DNA of 64,000 nt from Hydrangea macrophylla (Eukaryota; Streptophyta; Magnoliopsida; Cornales; Hydrangeaceae), in the NCBI GenBank assembly GCA_033977485.1, contig CM066991.1, forward strand, positions 51,562,850-51,626,849, read 5' to 3'. Both the position numbers and the translations under genes were made by a program. A model generated the notes under the pieces. That model saw only the letters and a list, made by a program, of their open reading frames with translations. It searched no databases and was not told where the DNA came from. Of the stretch, positions 45,685 to 57,156 are shown piece after piece; the first letter of the stretch is position 1; each line of letters starts with the position of its first letter.

Positions 45685-46611
45685 ATGCGAGGTGATGATG
45701 TTCACTCTGTCGGTTCTTGGGCTGATTCAGAATGTCGCTGTGGCACTTGGATTGAGGGTGAACTCATACCCTGTCCTTTGCTTCATCAAGATCCTGAAGC
45801 TCATTCTCTTATTGATGCTACTCAAGGGTACATCCCATATCCACCAGCCCTCCTGGACATCAATCCATACGAAAATATGGGATTTCAGGATTATGAAGAG
45901 GTGGATGAGGAAGAAGACCTATACATGGGACGAATGGTGGATGACGCACTCATGGCGCAGTGGGAAAACGATGACATGTGGGAGCCATGGGAGGATCATG
46001 TCCTTCAGGATGTCGTCCCAGAACGCCACAATGCCGTCTTTGTTTTCGTGGACGATTTCCTCGTGCTTGAGTTGGTCCCATACCGCTACGTGCACTTGAG
46101 CTACTTGCTATTCAGGCTCCAATGCCCCTTACCAGCCAGTGCATTTTGGGAACCAATGCCAATAGTGAGGTTGGAACTTGTCACATTTCTTTGTATTATT
46201 GTTTCTATTCTTTGTTTTTCTTTTTGTGTTAACTTGTGTTTCTTGTGTTCTGTTGTTTTAATTTCAGTTTGTTGTCTTTTGTCCAGGATTGTCACTATGT
46301 TCCTAAATGGCATCCCGGTATTCATTCCACATCAACTGATTCATGGTCTTGGGCCCTACATAAGGCCCCCACACACTCCGCCGCGAGAGGACAGTCCGTT
46401 GCGAAATCACACTCCTTTATCCTTGTCTCCGTCCGGATCACCTCTTGCATGGGCTTTCAATTCTGTGGAGACGCCAGACTTGTTTGATGATGTCCTTGCT
46501 GCTTTTCGATTGTTCTGGGAAAGGGAATCATCGAGTTTGGACTTCGCGTCTGAAGATTCGGCGGATTATGAAGAGATCGTGGAAGAGGAAATCTTTATAC
46601 TCGAAGACTAG
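45685..46611 (+). CDS. Env-region ORF 1 of element D, acidic protein with an optional hydrophobic segment
   Basis: 308 codons from ATG, mainly acidic (EEVDEEEDLYMGRMVDD; C-terminus EIVEEEIFILED), with a Pro-rich middle. Residues about 162-200 are strongly hydrophobic (VTFLCIIVSILCFSFCVNLC and on). This segment is T-rich and is bordered by a possible donor (GAG|GTTGG, 46170) and acceptor (TTTTGTCCAG, 46286). The interval is 117 bp, a multiple of three without stops. It may be a retained intron or a real membrane anchor. No family recognised; position fits the env-like region of Athila. Confidence 0.55.
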   Translation: MRGDDVHSVGSWADSECRCGTWIEGELIPCPLLHQDPEAHSLIDATQGYIPYPPALLDINPYENMGFQDYEEVDEEEDLYMGRMVDDALMAQWENDDMWEPWEDHVLQDVVPERHNAVFVFVDDFLVLELVPYRYVHLSYLLFRLQCPLPASAFWEPMPIVRLELVTFLCIIVSILCFSFCVNLCFLCSVVLISVCCLLSRIVTMFLNGIPVFIPHQLIHGLGPYIRPPHTPPREDSPLRNHTPLSLSPSGSPLAWAFNSVETPDLFDDVLAAFRLFWERESSSLDFASEDSADYEEIVEEEIFILED

Positions 46612-47578
46612 TGCTACATTTCAGTTGTTTGTGTTCAATTTCAATTCTTGTTTAGCAACTGGAGTGTAATCCTTGACAAAATGTTTTTGGTTTTAGTTTT
46701 AGTTTTATTTTTGGTTTTCTTTAGTTAAATAAGGTTTTAACCACAGTTGGGGATGATAATGTTGCAATTTGGATGCAATTATAAAGTTTTATTTTTATAT
46801 AAATTGTGATTTTCTATTCTGGGGATGAATTTCTGTCCTACATGCTTGTTCTTCAACTGTTCTTTCAGTCTCTCTGCATGTCCAGATTTGTTTTTGATAG
46901 TTGGGAGTGATGTGGTTCATATCCCAATGAATTCTGGAATTTTTGTGTTCGATCGATCGAACCAAGTTCGATCGATCGAAACCTGAATGTTCAAGCGCTT
47001 GTAGTTTACGTTCAATCATAGTTCGATCGATCGAACGAGGCATTTAAACGAGGCGTCTTCAGGACACTTCTTCATTTCCCTCACTCTCACTCTCAATCGC
47101 TCGAAGACAGAGGGGGGGCGACTCGGCAATTTCCGATCCCTTGCATTCCATAAGACACCCTGATCAACCCTCCGGTCATTCTCATAGTCACATCATCGTC
47201 CTCTCCATCTCCACTGCGAGTTCTACACCGAGGTAGGCCCCACTCATTTGTTTTTTTTTCTTTTCCTCTATGTTCGTGATAGAAAATCCCAAGGGGGTGT
47301 CCCCTTGGTCTTAGGATCGTATTTTGTTAGTATAACTCTGGTTTTCTTTTCGTTTCTGCGATTGCTGAACACCGCTGTGTTCGATCGCTCGAACTGATTT
47401 CGAGCGATCGAAGGGAAGTTGTTCGATCGATCGAACAAAGTTCAAGCGATCGAAGTCTACTCCAGTTCGATCGATCGAACCCAGTTCAATCGATCGAACT
47501 CCAGCAGTGTTTGTTTTGTTTCTGTTTTCTTCCTGTTCTTATCTGTATCTTGTGTGGTCTTATTTTCAGGACTGCCAG
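46612..47578 (+). promoter_or_regulatory. Spacer with palindrome clusters, possible internal promoter
   Basis: Non-coding. Two clusters of GTTCGATCGATCGAAC-like palindromes (46947-47036 and 47378-47500) occur. The first is followed by CATTTAAAC (about 47041) and a CT-rich leader, imitating the LTR promoter layout. A possible 5' UTR intron runs from GTAGGCC (47233) to TATTTTCAG (47569), ten bases before the next ATG. That it drives the env-like ORF is inference. Confidence 0.4.
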
Positions 47579-48991
47579 ATGAATCCAGTGACGGGCTATC
47601 ATAAGTCCAAGCCCCTCGACCGTACTATACCAGATCCGGTACCCGTTCACGGGTTCCGGAATAACGAGGATAGGGTTTGGTTCGAGCGGTATTTTCAGAC
47701 ACGTATGGTTATGATTGAGCGCCCTATTGAGCACATCTGGACTGAGAGCCCATGCTTCCTCACACGGATCCGCGCTATACCTCACTGGTTCGATCTCCTG
47801 TCGTTGGCCAAGAGGGTCAACCTATCCTGGATTAGAGGTGTGTGTGCAACTATGATCAGCGACCCGTTTACACCATTCACCTATCATGCCTACTTTCGGA
47901 GTCGTTCATTCATCATCAGTCCCGCGACCGTTTCCGCCGCGTTGGGGGTACCAGAGGTACCTGATTATGTTTGCCCCCACCGGCCTGATGCACCAGTGAC
48001 CCCACCATCCGCTATTATCAGGGAGCTCACTGGAGGCGCCGTCCCGTCTTGGGATCGCGATGCTTTGATCGAGGACCACTTTCTCACCGATGACTACCAC
48101 ATGCTTCATTTGGTCCTCAGCAATTGCCTCCTAGTGACGTCCTATAGAGAGAAGATCGCGGCTTGGTATGCGCGAGTCTTATATGCTGTGGGGACGGGAC
48201 AGCCTGTTTGTATACCACGCCTATATATTGATTTTATGGTCCACCCCACCCGTTATATCTCGTCCATGAAGCACCTGAAGGGTGCTTGGGCTATTCAGAG
48301 GGTCATGGCCGATGCCGGATTCCTCGAGCTCGCTGGAGATGATATCCGCCCTTCTCCCCGCCGATTTAGCGAGGCGGCTGCTCGCCGCTCCGACGCCCAG
48401 AAGAGGAAGCGCAAGGGGAAAGGGACAGCGAGGGTGAGGGGGAGGAAGAAGAGGCGTGGCGGTACAGACACGGAGGCCGGAGCTTCAGGGACACCCACCG
48501 AGGTGGAGGAGCTTGATTCGGATGATGAGGATGATCCAGTTGCTGCGGTTCAGCAGTTTGAGCTGCGACAGCGGTCGCAGTCTCGTGCCCAGGGAGAGTC
48601 TTCTTCTTCTGTGCCTCTCCCGACAGTTCGCGAGCTATTATTGGAGGAGAGAGAGGCCAGGATTAGACTCGAGGGCCGGATGGATCAGATCCAGACCTTG
48701 CTGGAGTCCATATTGATTCAGATAGGGGTTGATCAGGCTGTTCACTCTGCTCACCATCCCACAGCCACCCCTCCTGCCCCGCCTGCTGCTGATCCATCGC
48801 ATGTTTCTACTCCTACAGATCCACCACTTACTGATCCATCATTTGCTGCCCCAGCTTCTGAGGCTACTGATCCTGTTTCCACTCCTGCTTCCGAGCCATC
48901 TACTACTGCTCCTACTACTACTGTATTGCCGCCTACTCCCATCGACATCCCTTCTGATATAGCCGAGGATACGCCGTCTGGGGTCGATTAG
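47579..48991 (+). CDS. Env-region ORF 2 of element D (Athila env-like / plant transposon protein domain)
   Basis: 470 codons from the ATG at 47579. An upstream in-frame ATG at 47507 would add a hydrophobic leader, but that stretch ends in an intron acceptor and is probably spliced out. The N-terminal 250 residues resemble the putative plant transposon protein domain of Athila ORFs (NNEDRVWFERYFQTR, IPHWFDLLSLAKRVNLSWIR, FIISPATVSAALGVPEVPDY). A basic nuclear-signal-like run (AQKRKRKGKGTARVRGRKKR, about 280) follows, then an acidic patch, a coiled-coil helix (ELLLEEREARIRLEGRMDQI) and a Pro/Thr/Ser-rich tail. The basic run argues for a nuclear rather than envelope role. Function unknown. Confidence 0.75.
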   Translation: MNPVTGYHKSKPLDRTIPDPVPVHGFRNNEDRVWFERYFQTRMVMIERPIEHIWTESPCFLTRIRAIPHWFDLLSLAKRVNLSWIRGVCATMISDPFTPFTYHAYFRSRSFIISPATVSAALGVPEVPDYVCPHRPDAPVTPPSAIIRELTGGAVPSWDRDALIEDHFLTDDYHMLHLVLSNCLLVTSYREKIAAWYARVLYAVGTGQPVCIPRLYIDFMVHPTRYISSMKHLKGAWAIQRVMADAGFLELAGDDIRPSPRRFSEAAARRSDAQKRKRKGKGTARVRGRKKRRGGTDTEAGASGTPTEVEELDSDDEDDPVAAVQQFELRQRSQSRAQGESSSSVPLPTVRELLLEEREARIRLEGRMDQIQTLLESILIQIGVDQAVHSAHHPTATPPAPPAADPSHVSTPTDPPLTDPSFAAPASEATDPVSTPASEPSTTAPTTTVLPPTPIDIPSDIAEDTPSGVD

Positions 48992-51063
48992 TTTTCGTCG
49001 GGGAGGTGGTATTTATGTTTTTTTTTTTTGTGGTTGGTTGGATATATGTTGGTGGTTTTTGGTTGTATTATTTGGTTGGATGGTTTTGTATGGACATTAT
49101 GTATCTCGGTTTGTATTTTATTATGTTCATATTACAGTGGTTTGGTTTGTTGGATCATGGTTTTATCGTGTTATTCTTATTTATTGATCCTGTTTGTTTT
49201 GGAGATTGTGTTCTACTTTTCTATGCTAGGTTGCTTTGCTTGCGATCATCATTTGCTCTGTACAGGTGATACCCATCTCTTTTATTTATTGAAAATCAAC
49301 TTCTGGGGACTTTGTTGTTTTCAGTTGGGGGTAGGAGACAATAGATAGGTATACACCCGTAATAATCAGGTTTTGCACTTAGATATGTTTTAAATTTAAT
49401 GAGAACACAGTCTGTTAAAATTTTGAAAATTTTTGAAGTATATTGATAGAATAACTTTGAATAACCTCTCCTGCTTCTTAATTAGACAATGATACATCTG
49501 TAGTATTCTTATCTTTTTATGGATTAAATCCACGCGTTTTTTCTGTATCACTGAAATAAATTGCATTTGTAAAGCTATTATGTACCCAACACTTTTGTGC
49601 ACTAATTGGCAGCCATGTGGAAAACCTGAAAGTTGAGTTAATATGAATATTGTGCGAAAAGAACAAGTAGTGGAAGCTAATAACCCTTTGTGAGCTATTG
49701 AGCCAATCGTCATTTCTGAGGGGATTCTCATACATTGTCGAATGGTCGTTTCTTGCATATACTTCGCAAATTCGTTGTTAAGTCTCAGTTTTCTTTAAAA
49801 TTTTGACTGCTTGTTAGAGGAGAACGTTCAGGATTTACCAATTAAACTCGATGAACACTTAAGTGCTAAAAATTGAAAGTTGAGAAAATGATTCAAGCCA
49901 TCGTTTACCCATTCCTTTACCTAATATAGCTCACCCTCATTCATTGAATCGTTTCACCCCTGATCCCACCTCAATTAAATATTTCCAATAAAATCACAAG
50001 AATCCAAATCTTTGATCTATACCTTGACCTCATTGAACCGTTTGATAAATTTATTGAGAATGAGTCATCAAAGTATGTGAAATGGAAGGAAGTTGTTGTG
50101 GGGATGTTCCAGGTTAAAAAAAAAAAAAATGATGATGAATGAAGAGGTTAAAAAAAAAAATAAAAAATAAAAAAAAGTATATGAAATGAATGGGAGATTG
50201 GGTGGAGAAAAGAATAAATAATAAAAAAGAGAAGAAATTCCATCACATACTAAAAAGCACACTCTTCTCTACAACACCCCCACCTACTAAATAAAAGCCA
50301 TAATTCAAAGTCTTGAAGATTCTCAACAATTGGTTTGAACATGAAAGTGTGAGTTGAGTTGTCCACGGTATTTCGCTCCTCTAGTAAGTACTATTCCATT
50401 CATGAGACTATACACTCTTAAATGTTCGTTTTTCATAGAGTCCAGTATGAAAGCATTAGCACTTAGAATATCATTCTTATCAAAGCTTTCATACGATGTG
50501 CGATCATTGTAAAGCAAGTTTCTGAGAGACGTTCTTTTTGAGTGTGACCAATGTGAGAATTGAGCTAAAACTGCAAGTTTCCAAAGTACAATGGTCTAGA
50601 TAACTCTTAATAAGGGTTGGACGCATGGTTGTTAATTTCACACACACACGGGTGCATGATGGTAATACATTTGTATATTTTACTTGGTGATATGGGGGAG
50701 CATGTGGATCTCTTTCATGGGTTGATAGAGGATATTATATTATTGTAGAGTTGAATTAATAGCTTAATGGAAGGGGAAATTCTACAAGTTGTTCTAAATC
50801 TTTTTGAGCTTAAAATTGGAATTTTGTGGGTATATTCACTGCAAACCCTCACGAGACAACACTCGTCCACTAGGGGGAACCTAGGGGTTTAACGGCTTGT
50901 TGCATTTGCTAAATGCAACCGCGATTCCTGCGAAAGTGAGTTAGGATTTTTTTAGTTTAGGTTGTTTTTAGTTTTTCTTTGTTTCTTAGTCATGGTAGTA
51001 TTAGTTTAGGAGTTTTTAGTTTATTTTATTTTCGCTTTATCGCTAGGGACTAGCAATAAGCTA
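48992..51063 (+). other. 3' non-coding tail of element D
   Basis: No gene is supported. G/T-rich at first (49010-49250), then AT-rich with A-tracts near 50117-50180. ORFs of 60-120 codons on the minus strand lack any recognisable motif. Length is usual for Athila tails. Confidence 0.6.
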
Positions 51064-51074
51064 GTTGGGGGTTG
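51064..51074 (+). other. Polypurine-like tract of element D
   Basis: GTTGGGGGTTG directly precedes the 3' LTR. It is short and contains T residues, so it is a weak tract, but its position is fixed by the LTR start. Confidence 0.6.
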
Positions 51075-52714
51075 TGCAAAGCGGGGGTTTTTGTAAAATA
51101 CAACCGCGCTAAAAGGAAAGAATTGTATTAATTTTTATCACAACTTCCCATGTTATCCGCAATTTGCATTACAAGGCTAATTTTTATACAATATGATTAA
51201 TCTATGATAAGTTGTATTGTTTTAGCTGTTGTTTGTGCAGATTACTGCTGTGTGGACTAAACAGATGAACATCAGAATAAATGGAATGCTGGAATGCAAA
51301 CAAAAGAAGTCAAAGCTAAAATGTGAAGTTCGATCGCTCTAAGAAGGTTCGATCGATCGAGCGTTCGATCGCTTGAAGAGTGTTGAAGCGCTTGAAGATC
51401 AAGGGTTCGATCGATCGAAAGCAGTTCGATCGATCGAACGGGGTATTTCCAGTAACATTTGCGTGCGCAGCAGAATGCGGGTTTTAACCCTAGTGTCTTA
51501 GGTTTTCTTATTTATAGGAGTATTATGCACGTCCATAAGGACGCCCACTTTTTGTTTTAACAGTTTTAGAGAGAGAGATAGAGAGTTGTGTTTGTTTTTG
51601 TAGGTTTTCCTTGAATCTATACATTGTGGACTGGATTTCTTGAGTTTAATACAAGTATCATTCACTTCAGGTTATTTATATATTGTCATTTACATTCTGC
51701 ACTTCATAGGCATAGTTTAATCGCTCAGTTTATAGTGTTGCATGCTAAATATTGATAACCCCATAGTTTTTTAGATTTTTAATGAAAAACTCGCAACCAA
51801 ACAGGGTATTAATGTTTTCTTACGTTAAAACTAATTCTGTGACACTCCAGACGATGTCTGAGTAGTCCCAGGTTGGGAGAACACGATGAAACAGTGATCT
51901 CCAGCCTCTGCCATGCAGCAGAATAAACGCTGTGTTCGATCGATCGAAGTCAGTTCGATCGATCGAACCAGAGACAGTCAATCGATCGAAGTCAGTTCGA
52001 TCGATTGAGGGATGAAGGTCTTCGATCGATCGAAAGCGCGTCGATCGATCGAACCCTCGGATTCTTGAGGATGTTCCCTGCAGTATTCTAGGACTTTTTG
52101 TTTTAGGACTTGTTATCATTCTGTCCCAAATAAATGCTCAGTTTGTCAAAATAGTTTTAAAACTAAGGCCCTAAGGCATTTTCTTTCAATATATTTTGCA
52201 AACCATCTTCAATGCTAACACCATTGAGGATGCGAGTCTTAACTATTGAATTAAACCGCTTTTGTGTATTTCAATTTAACTGTGATGATATGGTCCCGGT
52301 CATGAAAGGGCCATGGATTCTTTATTTTTAGAGGAATACGGAAAACTGTAGGTAATATGCTCCATTGTGCTTCAAGGTAAATGCATGGTAGATGGCTAGG
52401 TTACTGCGGATTCGTGTAATCCCAACACTTTCTTTCTAAAGTTAAACACCCTAATTTTAAGTACTGTTTTAATTAGCTAGTTAGATTGTTTAGTTAATTT
52501 TAATTATTTTCATTAGTAATCCTAGTTTGTGGAACTTTGTGTTCTGCACCATCGTTCAAACTTGTTCATTTTATTTTGATTTCTTTTAGAGGATAGTCTA
52601 ATTTAATAGGTCAACACCTTCCCTGTGGGATCGACCTGGTCTTACCAGATATTACTTGCACGTCTACCTACACTTGGGTATTGCACAAGAGCGCACAAGA
52701 TTTTTCTCGTGTCA
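51075..52714 (+). repeat. 3' LTR of element D (1640 bp)
   Basis: Same length as the 5' LTR. Differences seen by eye: TATAACC/TACAACC, CATACAG/CATGCAG, TTCCAGG/TTCTAGG and AAACAG/AAATAG. It is followed by ATTGT, the right target duplication. Confidence 0.96.
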
Positions 52715-52719
52715 ATTGT

Positions 52720-53753
52720 TCTTGCTGTCAATGAAACGGTTGCAGTCAAAGACGCACGAGTGCTTTATAGGTTGCAGTCCTTTATGTTTTAGGAAGGTGT
52801 GTCACCTAGAGAAAGTATCCTTTATTGCTGCCTGTGTGTTTATAACATATTGTATTGCACCGATGTTGAGTTTGGAATAGAGATCAATCATATATACATG
52901 ACTAACTATATATAGGAAGGAGGAGCCTTGCTATTATAAACAAGACACCAAACAAGGGAGCATGGACGAAACAAGAATAACAGAAGCTTTACATTCGAAT
53001 TCATAGTGATCAATGTTGTTGCCGTACCCTTCGCATAGCGAAAGGTTTGTCCACTTCTCTTTCTGTCTGTATAAGCCTCATTTGAGTGTTTCTTCTTCTT
53101 CTTCTTCTTCTTCTTCTTCTTCTTCTTCTTCTTCTTCTCTCTCCCTCTCCCTATTTTTCTTTCCGAATCACTATATCTTGTTTTGTTGTTTCGTGTTGGT
53201 CAGGTTTGCACAGTTGTAATCAAAGTTGTAGGCTGATTGACAGTTGGACTTTCAGGTGGTCATTTATAGCTGGAAGTCTAATGGGGCAAGCAGACAATTA
53301 AGTAAAATTTATGGAATTCTCTGTCAACCATTGCTGGGACCAAACCCTTCTGCATCCATAAAGCCACATCATTTCTACTCTTATTATCACATCATCTGGA
53401 TCTATGGATAACACCTTCGAAAATCTCGGATATCAGTGAGTGGTGGTCCGATGATGCAAGTTCCTTTGAAGGTGAAATATCAGGTTCACATCATGATTTA
53501 AACGTCGATTTTATGTAGAAGGTTACTTCTGTCGAACAATATCCGAACAATAACCAAGTTCTGATGATTGTTTTGAACTTTTTCACAGCCCGAGTGTTCA
53601 TATTGAACAACAAACTGAATCTTTATAATATTGAAAATTAACTGATGTTTACATTACTGTATGTCTTGTGATTGTAAAGCTAATGAATAGAATGTAGACA
53701 TAATAAAGTGCTAAATTCCTAGTTTAACTTTTGTTTTATTTACGATTTCAGAT
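52720..53753. other. Unassigned DNA right of element D
   Basis: It continues the pre-insertion sequence from 38183. No gene was recognised. It contains a TTC microsatellite at 53090-53138 (about 16 units), which alone accounts for the Ser- and Leu-rich ORFs there. Confidence 0.5.
53090..53138. repeat. (TTC)n microsatellite
   Basis: About sixteen uninterrupted TTC units. Confidence 0.95.
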
Positions 53754-55450
53754 CTAAGTGGTTTCAGATTGATGCTGACCAAGGAGTAGGCAAACTGAAA
53801 AACCATATAAACAGGGTAAGAACCCTTTGTTTGTCTCTGTCAATATATCAAACTGTGTGGGACAAACACAATGTAAAAGAAGGCCCACTTTATAGTAATC
53901 TGTTAATTAATTAGAAGGTTTACGATGGATACAAATTAAGGGTAAGTCCCACTAGCTCTCAACTTTTTCAAGAAAAGAAAAGAATATAGAAAGATTAGCC
54001 ACTACTTTTCTGAATAGGGAATATAAAAAAAAGGTGCTAGTTTGGTTGGCATAACCAAACTTCCTTTTCCATCCAAACAGTCTTTGTCGTGATGGAACTA
54101 AGTTTTCCCACTTCATTATCAAAAACCATGATGATTAATGGGTCTCTAAAATCAATTTCCACTTATTCACACCACACAATCTTATCAATTAACTCTAACA
54201 TATATACATACACACGCTTGTGGGTATATGCAGTTTTGTTTAGCAGTTTTCTTATCATTTCTATTGCAGGAAGATTTGCGACACTATCAACCGCATTACC
54301 TAATATATGTTCCTTTAGTATATGAAACGCTCTACAGGTATATTATCTTTTCTTTGTATGTGTGATGGTCGTAGCTCCATTTTTCCAATTAATTTGGTAT
54401 CCATATTATCACCAAGAGGTTGGGTCTAAGAAATTGAATGAGCTTGTGCAGATTTTCACTTCTTAATCTAGTGAGTAAAAAACTTCAATGTTTACTGACG
54501 AGTTCCGAAAGATTGTGAATAATGTTTCGGTAGATTTTTTGCAAATTTTTATTCCGATTCTGAGGTTCTTAAGTGGTTTAAACTTTTGAAACACACTGGC
54601 ATATCATTTGTGTACTTCCTATATTGGACCCATTTATGTTAGAAACCGCCGTAAAGGGGAGAATTTATTTTGTTAACTTTTTCGCTGCTATGTGAGGCTA
54701 CTTTTAAACTAAAGAATTTTGTTGACGAGCCCAAGATTTTGAGGACTCCTTTTACTCCTTTTCTTCCCTTTCATTTTCATTTTGCATTTATCATAGTTGT
54801 TTATTCTTCCAGTCTTTGTTTTCTACATGATTGGCTTTTTCCTTAAGCAGTTCTTAAATAGTGTGTATTTTCCTAATTCCTGGTAAGATAAAATGTTAAA
54901 TTAGTCTAAATTATTTCTTGATAGGCAAACTGAAACAAAATATATTTAAACTACGCTATTTTCCTTGATAGTTATATGTTGAAGTTTTGAGCGATGTGAT
55001 TGCTGGATACTTCAGAGGTTATTTCGTAATGCCTGTGTGCAAGCTTCTATTGTTTTGGTGTGTGTGACACGCAAAAGCTGTCCTTGGTTGGCTAATATTT
55101 AGTGAAAAATAAGTTAGTTCCAAAGTTCTTTCTATGTAATCGAAGCTTTTCTTCTGTTGATTTTTGATGCCGTATTGGCTCTTCATGTGTTATAAATTCA
55201 TTTGCTTTTTTCTTTGTATTCATTGAGCATTTCTTGAATCTGTATCTCCTTCTTGCTAGAGTTTTGAATCTCATGTTTGCATGCTTTGTAAATTCACTTT
55301 TTCATTGCTTTTACCTATGATTACAGTGGGATTCAAAAGCAAATTTTGACAAGCTCTGCAATTCGTAAGCTTGGTGCACTTTTGGTTATGGGCAAGAACT
55401 ATTGCTGCAATATTGTTGGGGGTACATTTGTTGGCAAAGAAGATCGTCTA
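53754..55450 (+). pseudogene. Exon-like fragments of an unrecognised gene
   Basis: Three stretches look like exons with plant splice signals: about 53754-53817 (after GATTTCAG, before GGTAAG), 54272-54342 (after TATTGCAG; includes HYQPHYLIYVPLVYETLY) and 55327-55454 (after GATTACAG; includes KQILTSSAIRKLGALLVMGK, ends at TAG). The last two join in phase across a split Ser codon. I do not recognise the protein. The intervals between them are T-rich, without ORFs, as plant introns would be. It could be a decayed host gene or a captured fragment. Confidence 0.35.
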
Positions 55451-55659
55451 TAGTAAAATTCAATCTGCTAATGGAATTTCAAAGGTCTATTTTTCTATCT
55501 AAATTTGATACATGGAGCCAGATTTAGGTTATTTAGCTTCTTTTTCTAACAGTTCAATTGCGGAATATATGCCCGAATGAAAGCATAGGTAATTAACTTG
55601 CTTGTATCACAATAAACATGCATCTTCTTATGTCCAAATTTGGAATTTCTATTATTTAT

Positions 55660-56830
55660 TTTTTTGAACCCTGCTTTCCTAAATAAACTTGCGGGAACTA
55701 ACGGAATGCATAGCGGATTCACGGTTCACAAATAATGCAAAAAAATGACTTTAGGATCACTTAGACTTGAAAATTCTTAGTTATGAAGGTTTTGAGTATT
55801 GAATCGGTAAACCGCTTAACCAAATGCCACGAAACCTTACACGCACCTCAAACATGCCTAAATAAACTTTTAAGAACTAACGGAATGGATAACGGAATCA
55901 TGGTTCACAACAAATGCGAAAAAAGCGACTCTTTCATCACTTAGGCTTGAAAATGCCTAGTTTTTGAGGTTTTGAGTAGTGAATCGGTAAATCGCTTAAC
56001 CAAATTCCAAAAAACCTTACACACACCTCAAACATACCTAAATAAACTTGCGGGAACTAACAGAATAGATAACGGAATCACGGTTCACAACAAATGCAAA
56101 AAAAAGCAACTCTTTCATCACTTAGGCTTGAAAACGCCTAGTTTTTGAGGTTTTGAGTAGTGAATCGGTAAAGCGCTTAACCAAATGCCACGAAACCTTA
56201 CATGCACCTCAAACATAACTAAATAAACTTGCAGGAACTAACGGAATACATAACGGATTCACGGTTCACAGAAAATGCAAAAAAAGTGACTCTTTCATCA
56301 CTTAGGCTTGAAAACGCCTAGTTTTTGAGGTTTTGAGTAGTGAATCGGTAAACCGCTTAACCAAACGTCACAAAACCTTACACGCACCTCAAACATGCCT
56401 AAATAAACTAGCGGGAACTAATGAAATACATAACGGATTCACGGTTCACATAAAAATGCGAAAAAGCGACTTTTTCATCACTTAGGCTTGAAAACGCCTA
56501 GTTTTTGAGGTTTTGAGTAGTGAATCGGTAAACCGCTTAATCAAATGCCACAAAACCGTACACACACCTCAAACATGCCTAAACAAACTTTTGGGAACTA
56601 ACGGAATGGATAATGGAATCACGGTTCACAAAAAATGCAAAAAAAGCGAATCTTTCATCACTTAGGCTTGAAAACGCCTAGTTTTTGATGTTTTGAGTAG
56701 TGAATCGGTAAACCGCTTAACCAAACGCCACGAAACCTTACTCGCACCTCAAACATGCCTAATAAACTTGCGAGAACTAACGGAATGCATAACGGATATA
56801 TTCACGGTTGACAAATAATGCGAAAAAATG
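55660..56830. repeat. 180-bp tandem array (about six and a half copies)
   Basis: The block CACTTAGGCTTGAAAACGCC recurs at 55938, 56119, 56299, 56479 and 56659, with a variant at 55758. Each unit also carries GAATCGGTAAACCGCTTAAC and GGAATGCATAACGGATTCAC. The 180-bp period is nucleosome-sized, like many plant centromeric satellites. The array has no ORF. Confidence 0.93.
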
Positions 56831-57156
56831 AGTATTACGTCATTCCGAGTCCCCGAACACATTTTGGTCTCTCAAAACCCCAAACATAGTTTTGCTCTTT
56901 TATTATTTCATATATACAACTAATTAATGAAAACTTTTTCTTTTTTGTAGTTACAAATTAAAGTTTCACAATTTGATGGAAAGCTAACAAGTGAACCACT
57001 TTTTTTGCTGGGCTAATTTTTTGTTGTTGGTTTCATAGTTTTCTTAGTACTTTTTGATGAATGTATTATGTAATATGTATATGTTATTATTTTAGCACTT
57101 TTGACTCGGATCGATTGTATATTTTTTTTGTTCATTCCAATATATTAATTGGTTGG
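56831..57156. other. AT-rich spacer before element E
   Basis: No feature recognised. The last bases (GGTTGG) would include the left target duplication of E; its partner is outside the window. Confidence 0.5.

Larger units (their letters stand above)
38184..52714 (+). mobile_element. Element D: complete young Athila-type Ty3/gypsy retrotransposon (14.5 kb)
   Basis: Two LTRs of 1640 bp are flanked by ATTGT (38179-38183, 52715-52719). Order: 5' LTR, tRNA-Asp-type primer site, gag, pol (PR-RT-RH-INT), two env-region ORFs, long non-coding tail, G-rich polypurine tract, 3' LTR. Protease DLGAS and RT FMDDF are typical of Athila. Only four differences between the LTRs were seen by eye, all transitions, so it inserted very recently. 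The single coding break is a TAG between gag and pol. Confidence 0.95.

Noticed and set aside
48729..48962. Leu-rich 77-codon ORF
   Set aside because: Off-frame shadow of the Pro/Thr-rich tail of env-region ORF 2.
49396..49758. 120-codon minus-strand ORF in the tail of D
   Set aside because: No recognisable motif, AT-rich non-coding context, no splice or promoter signals.
53013..53301. Ser-rich and Leu-rich ORFs
   Set aside because: Translation of the TTC microsatellite.
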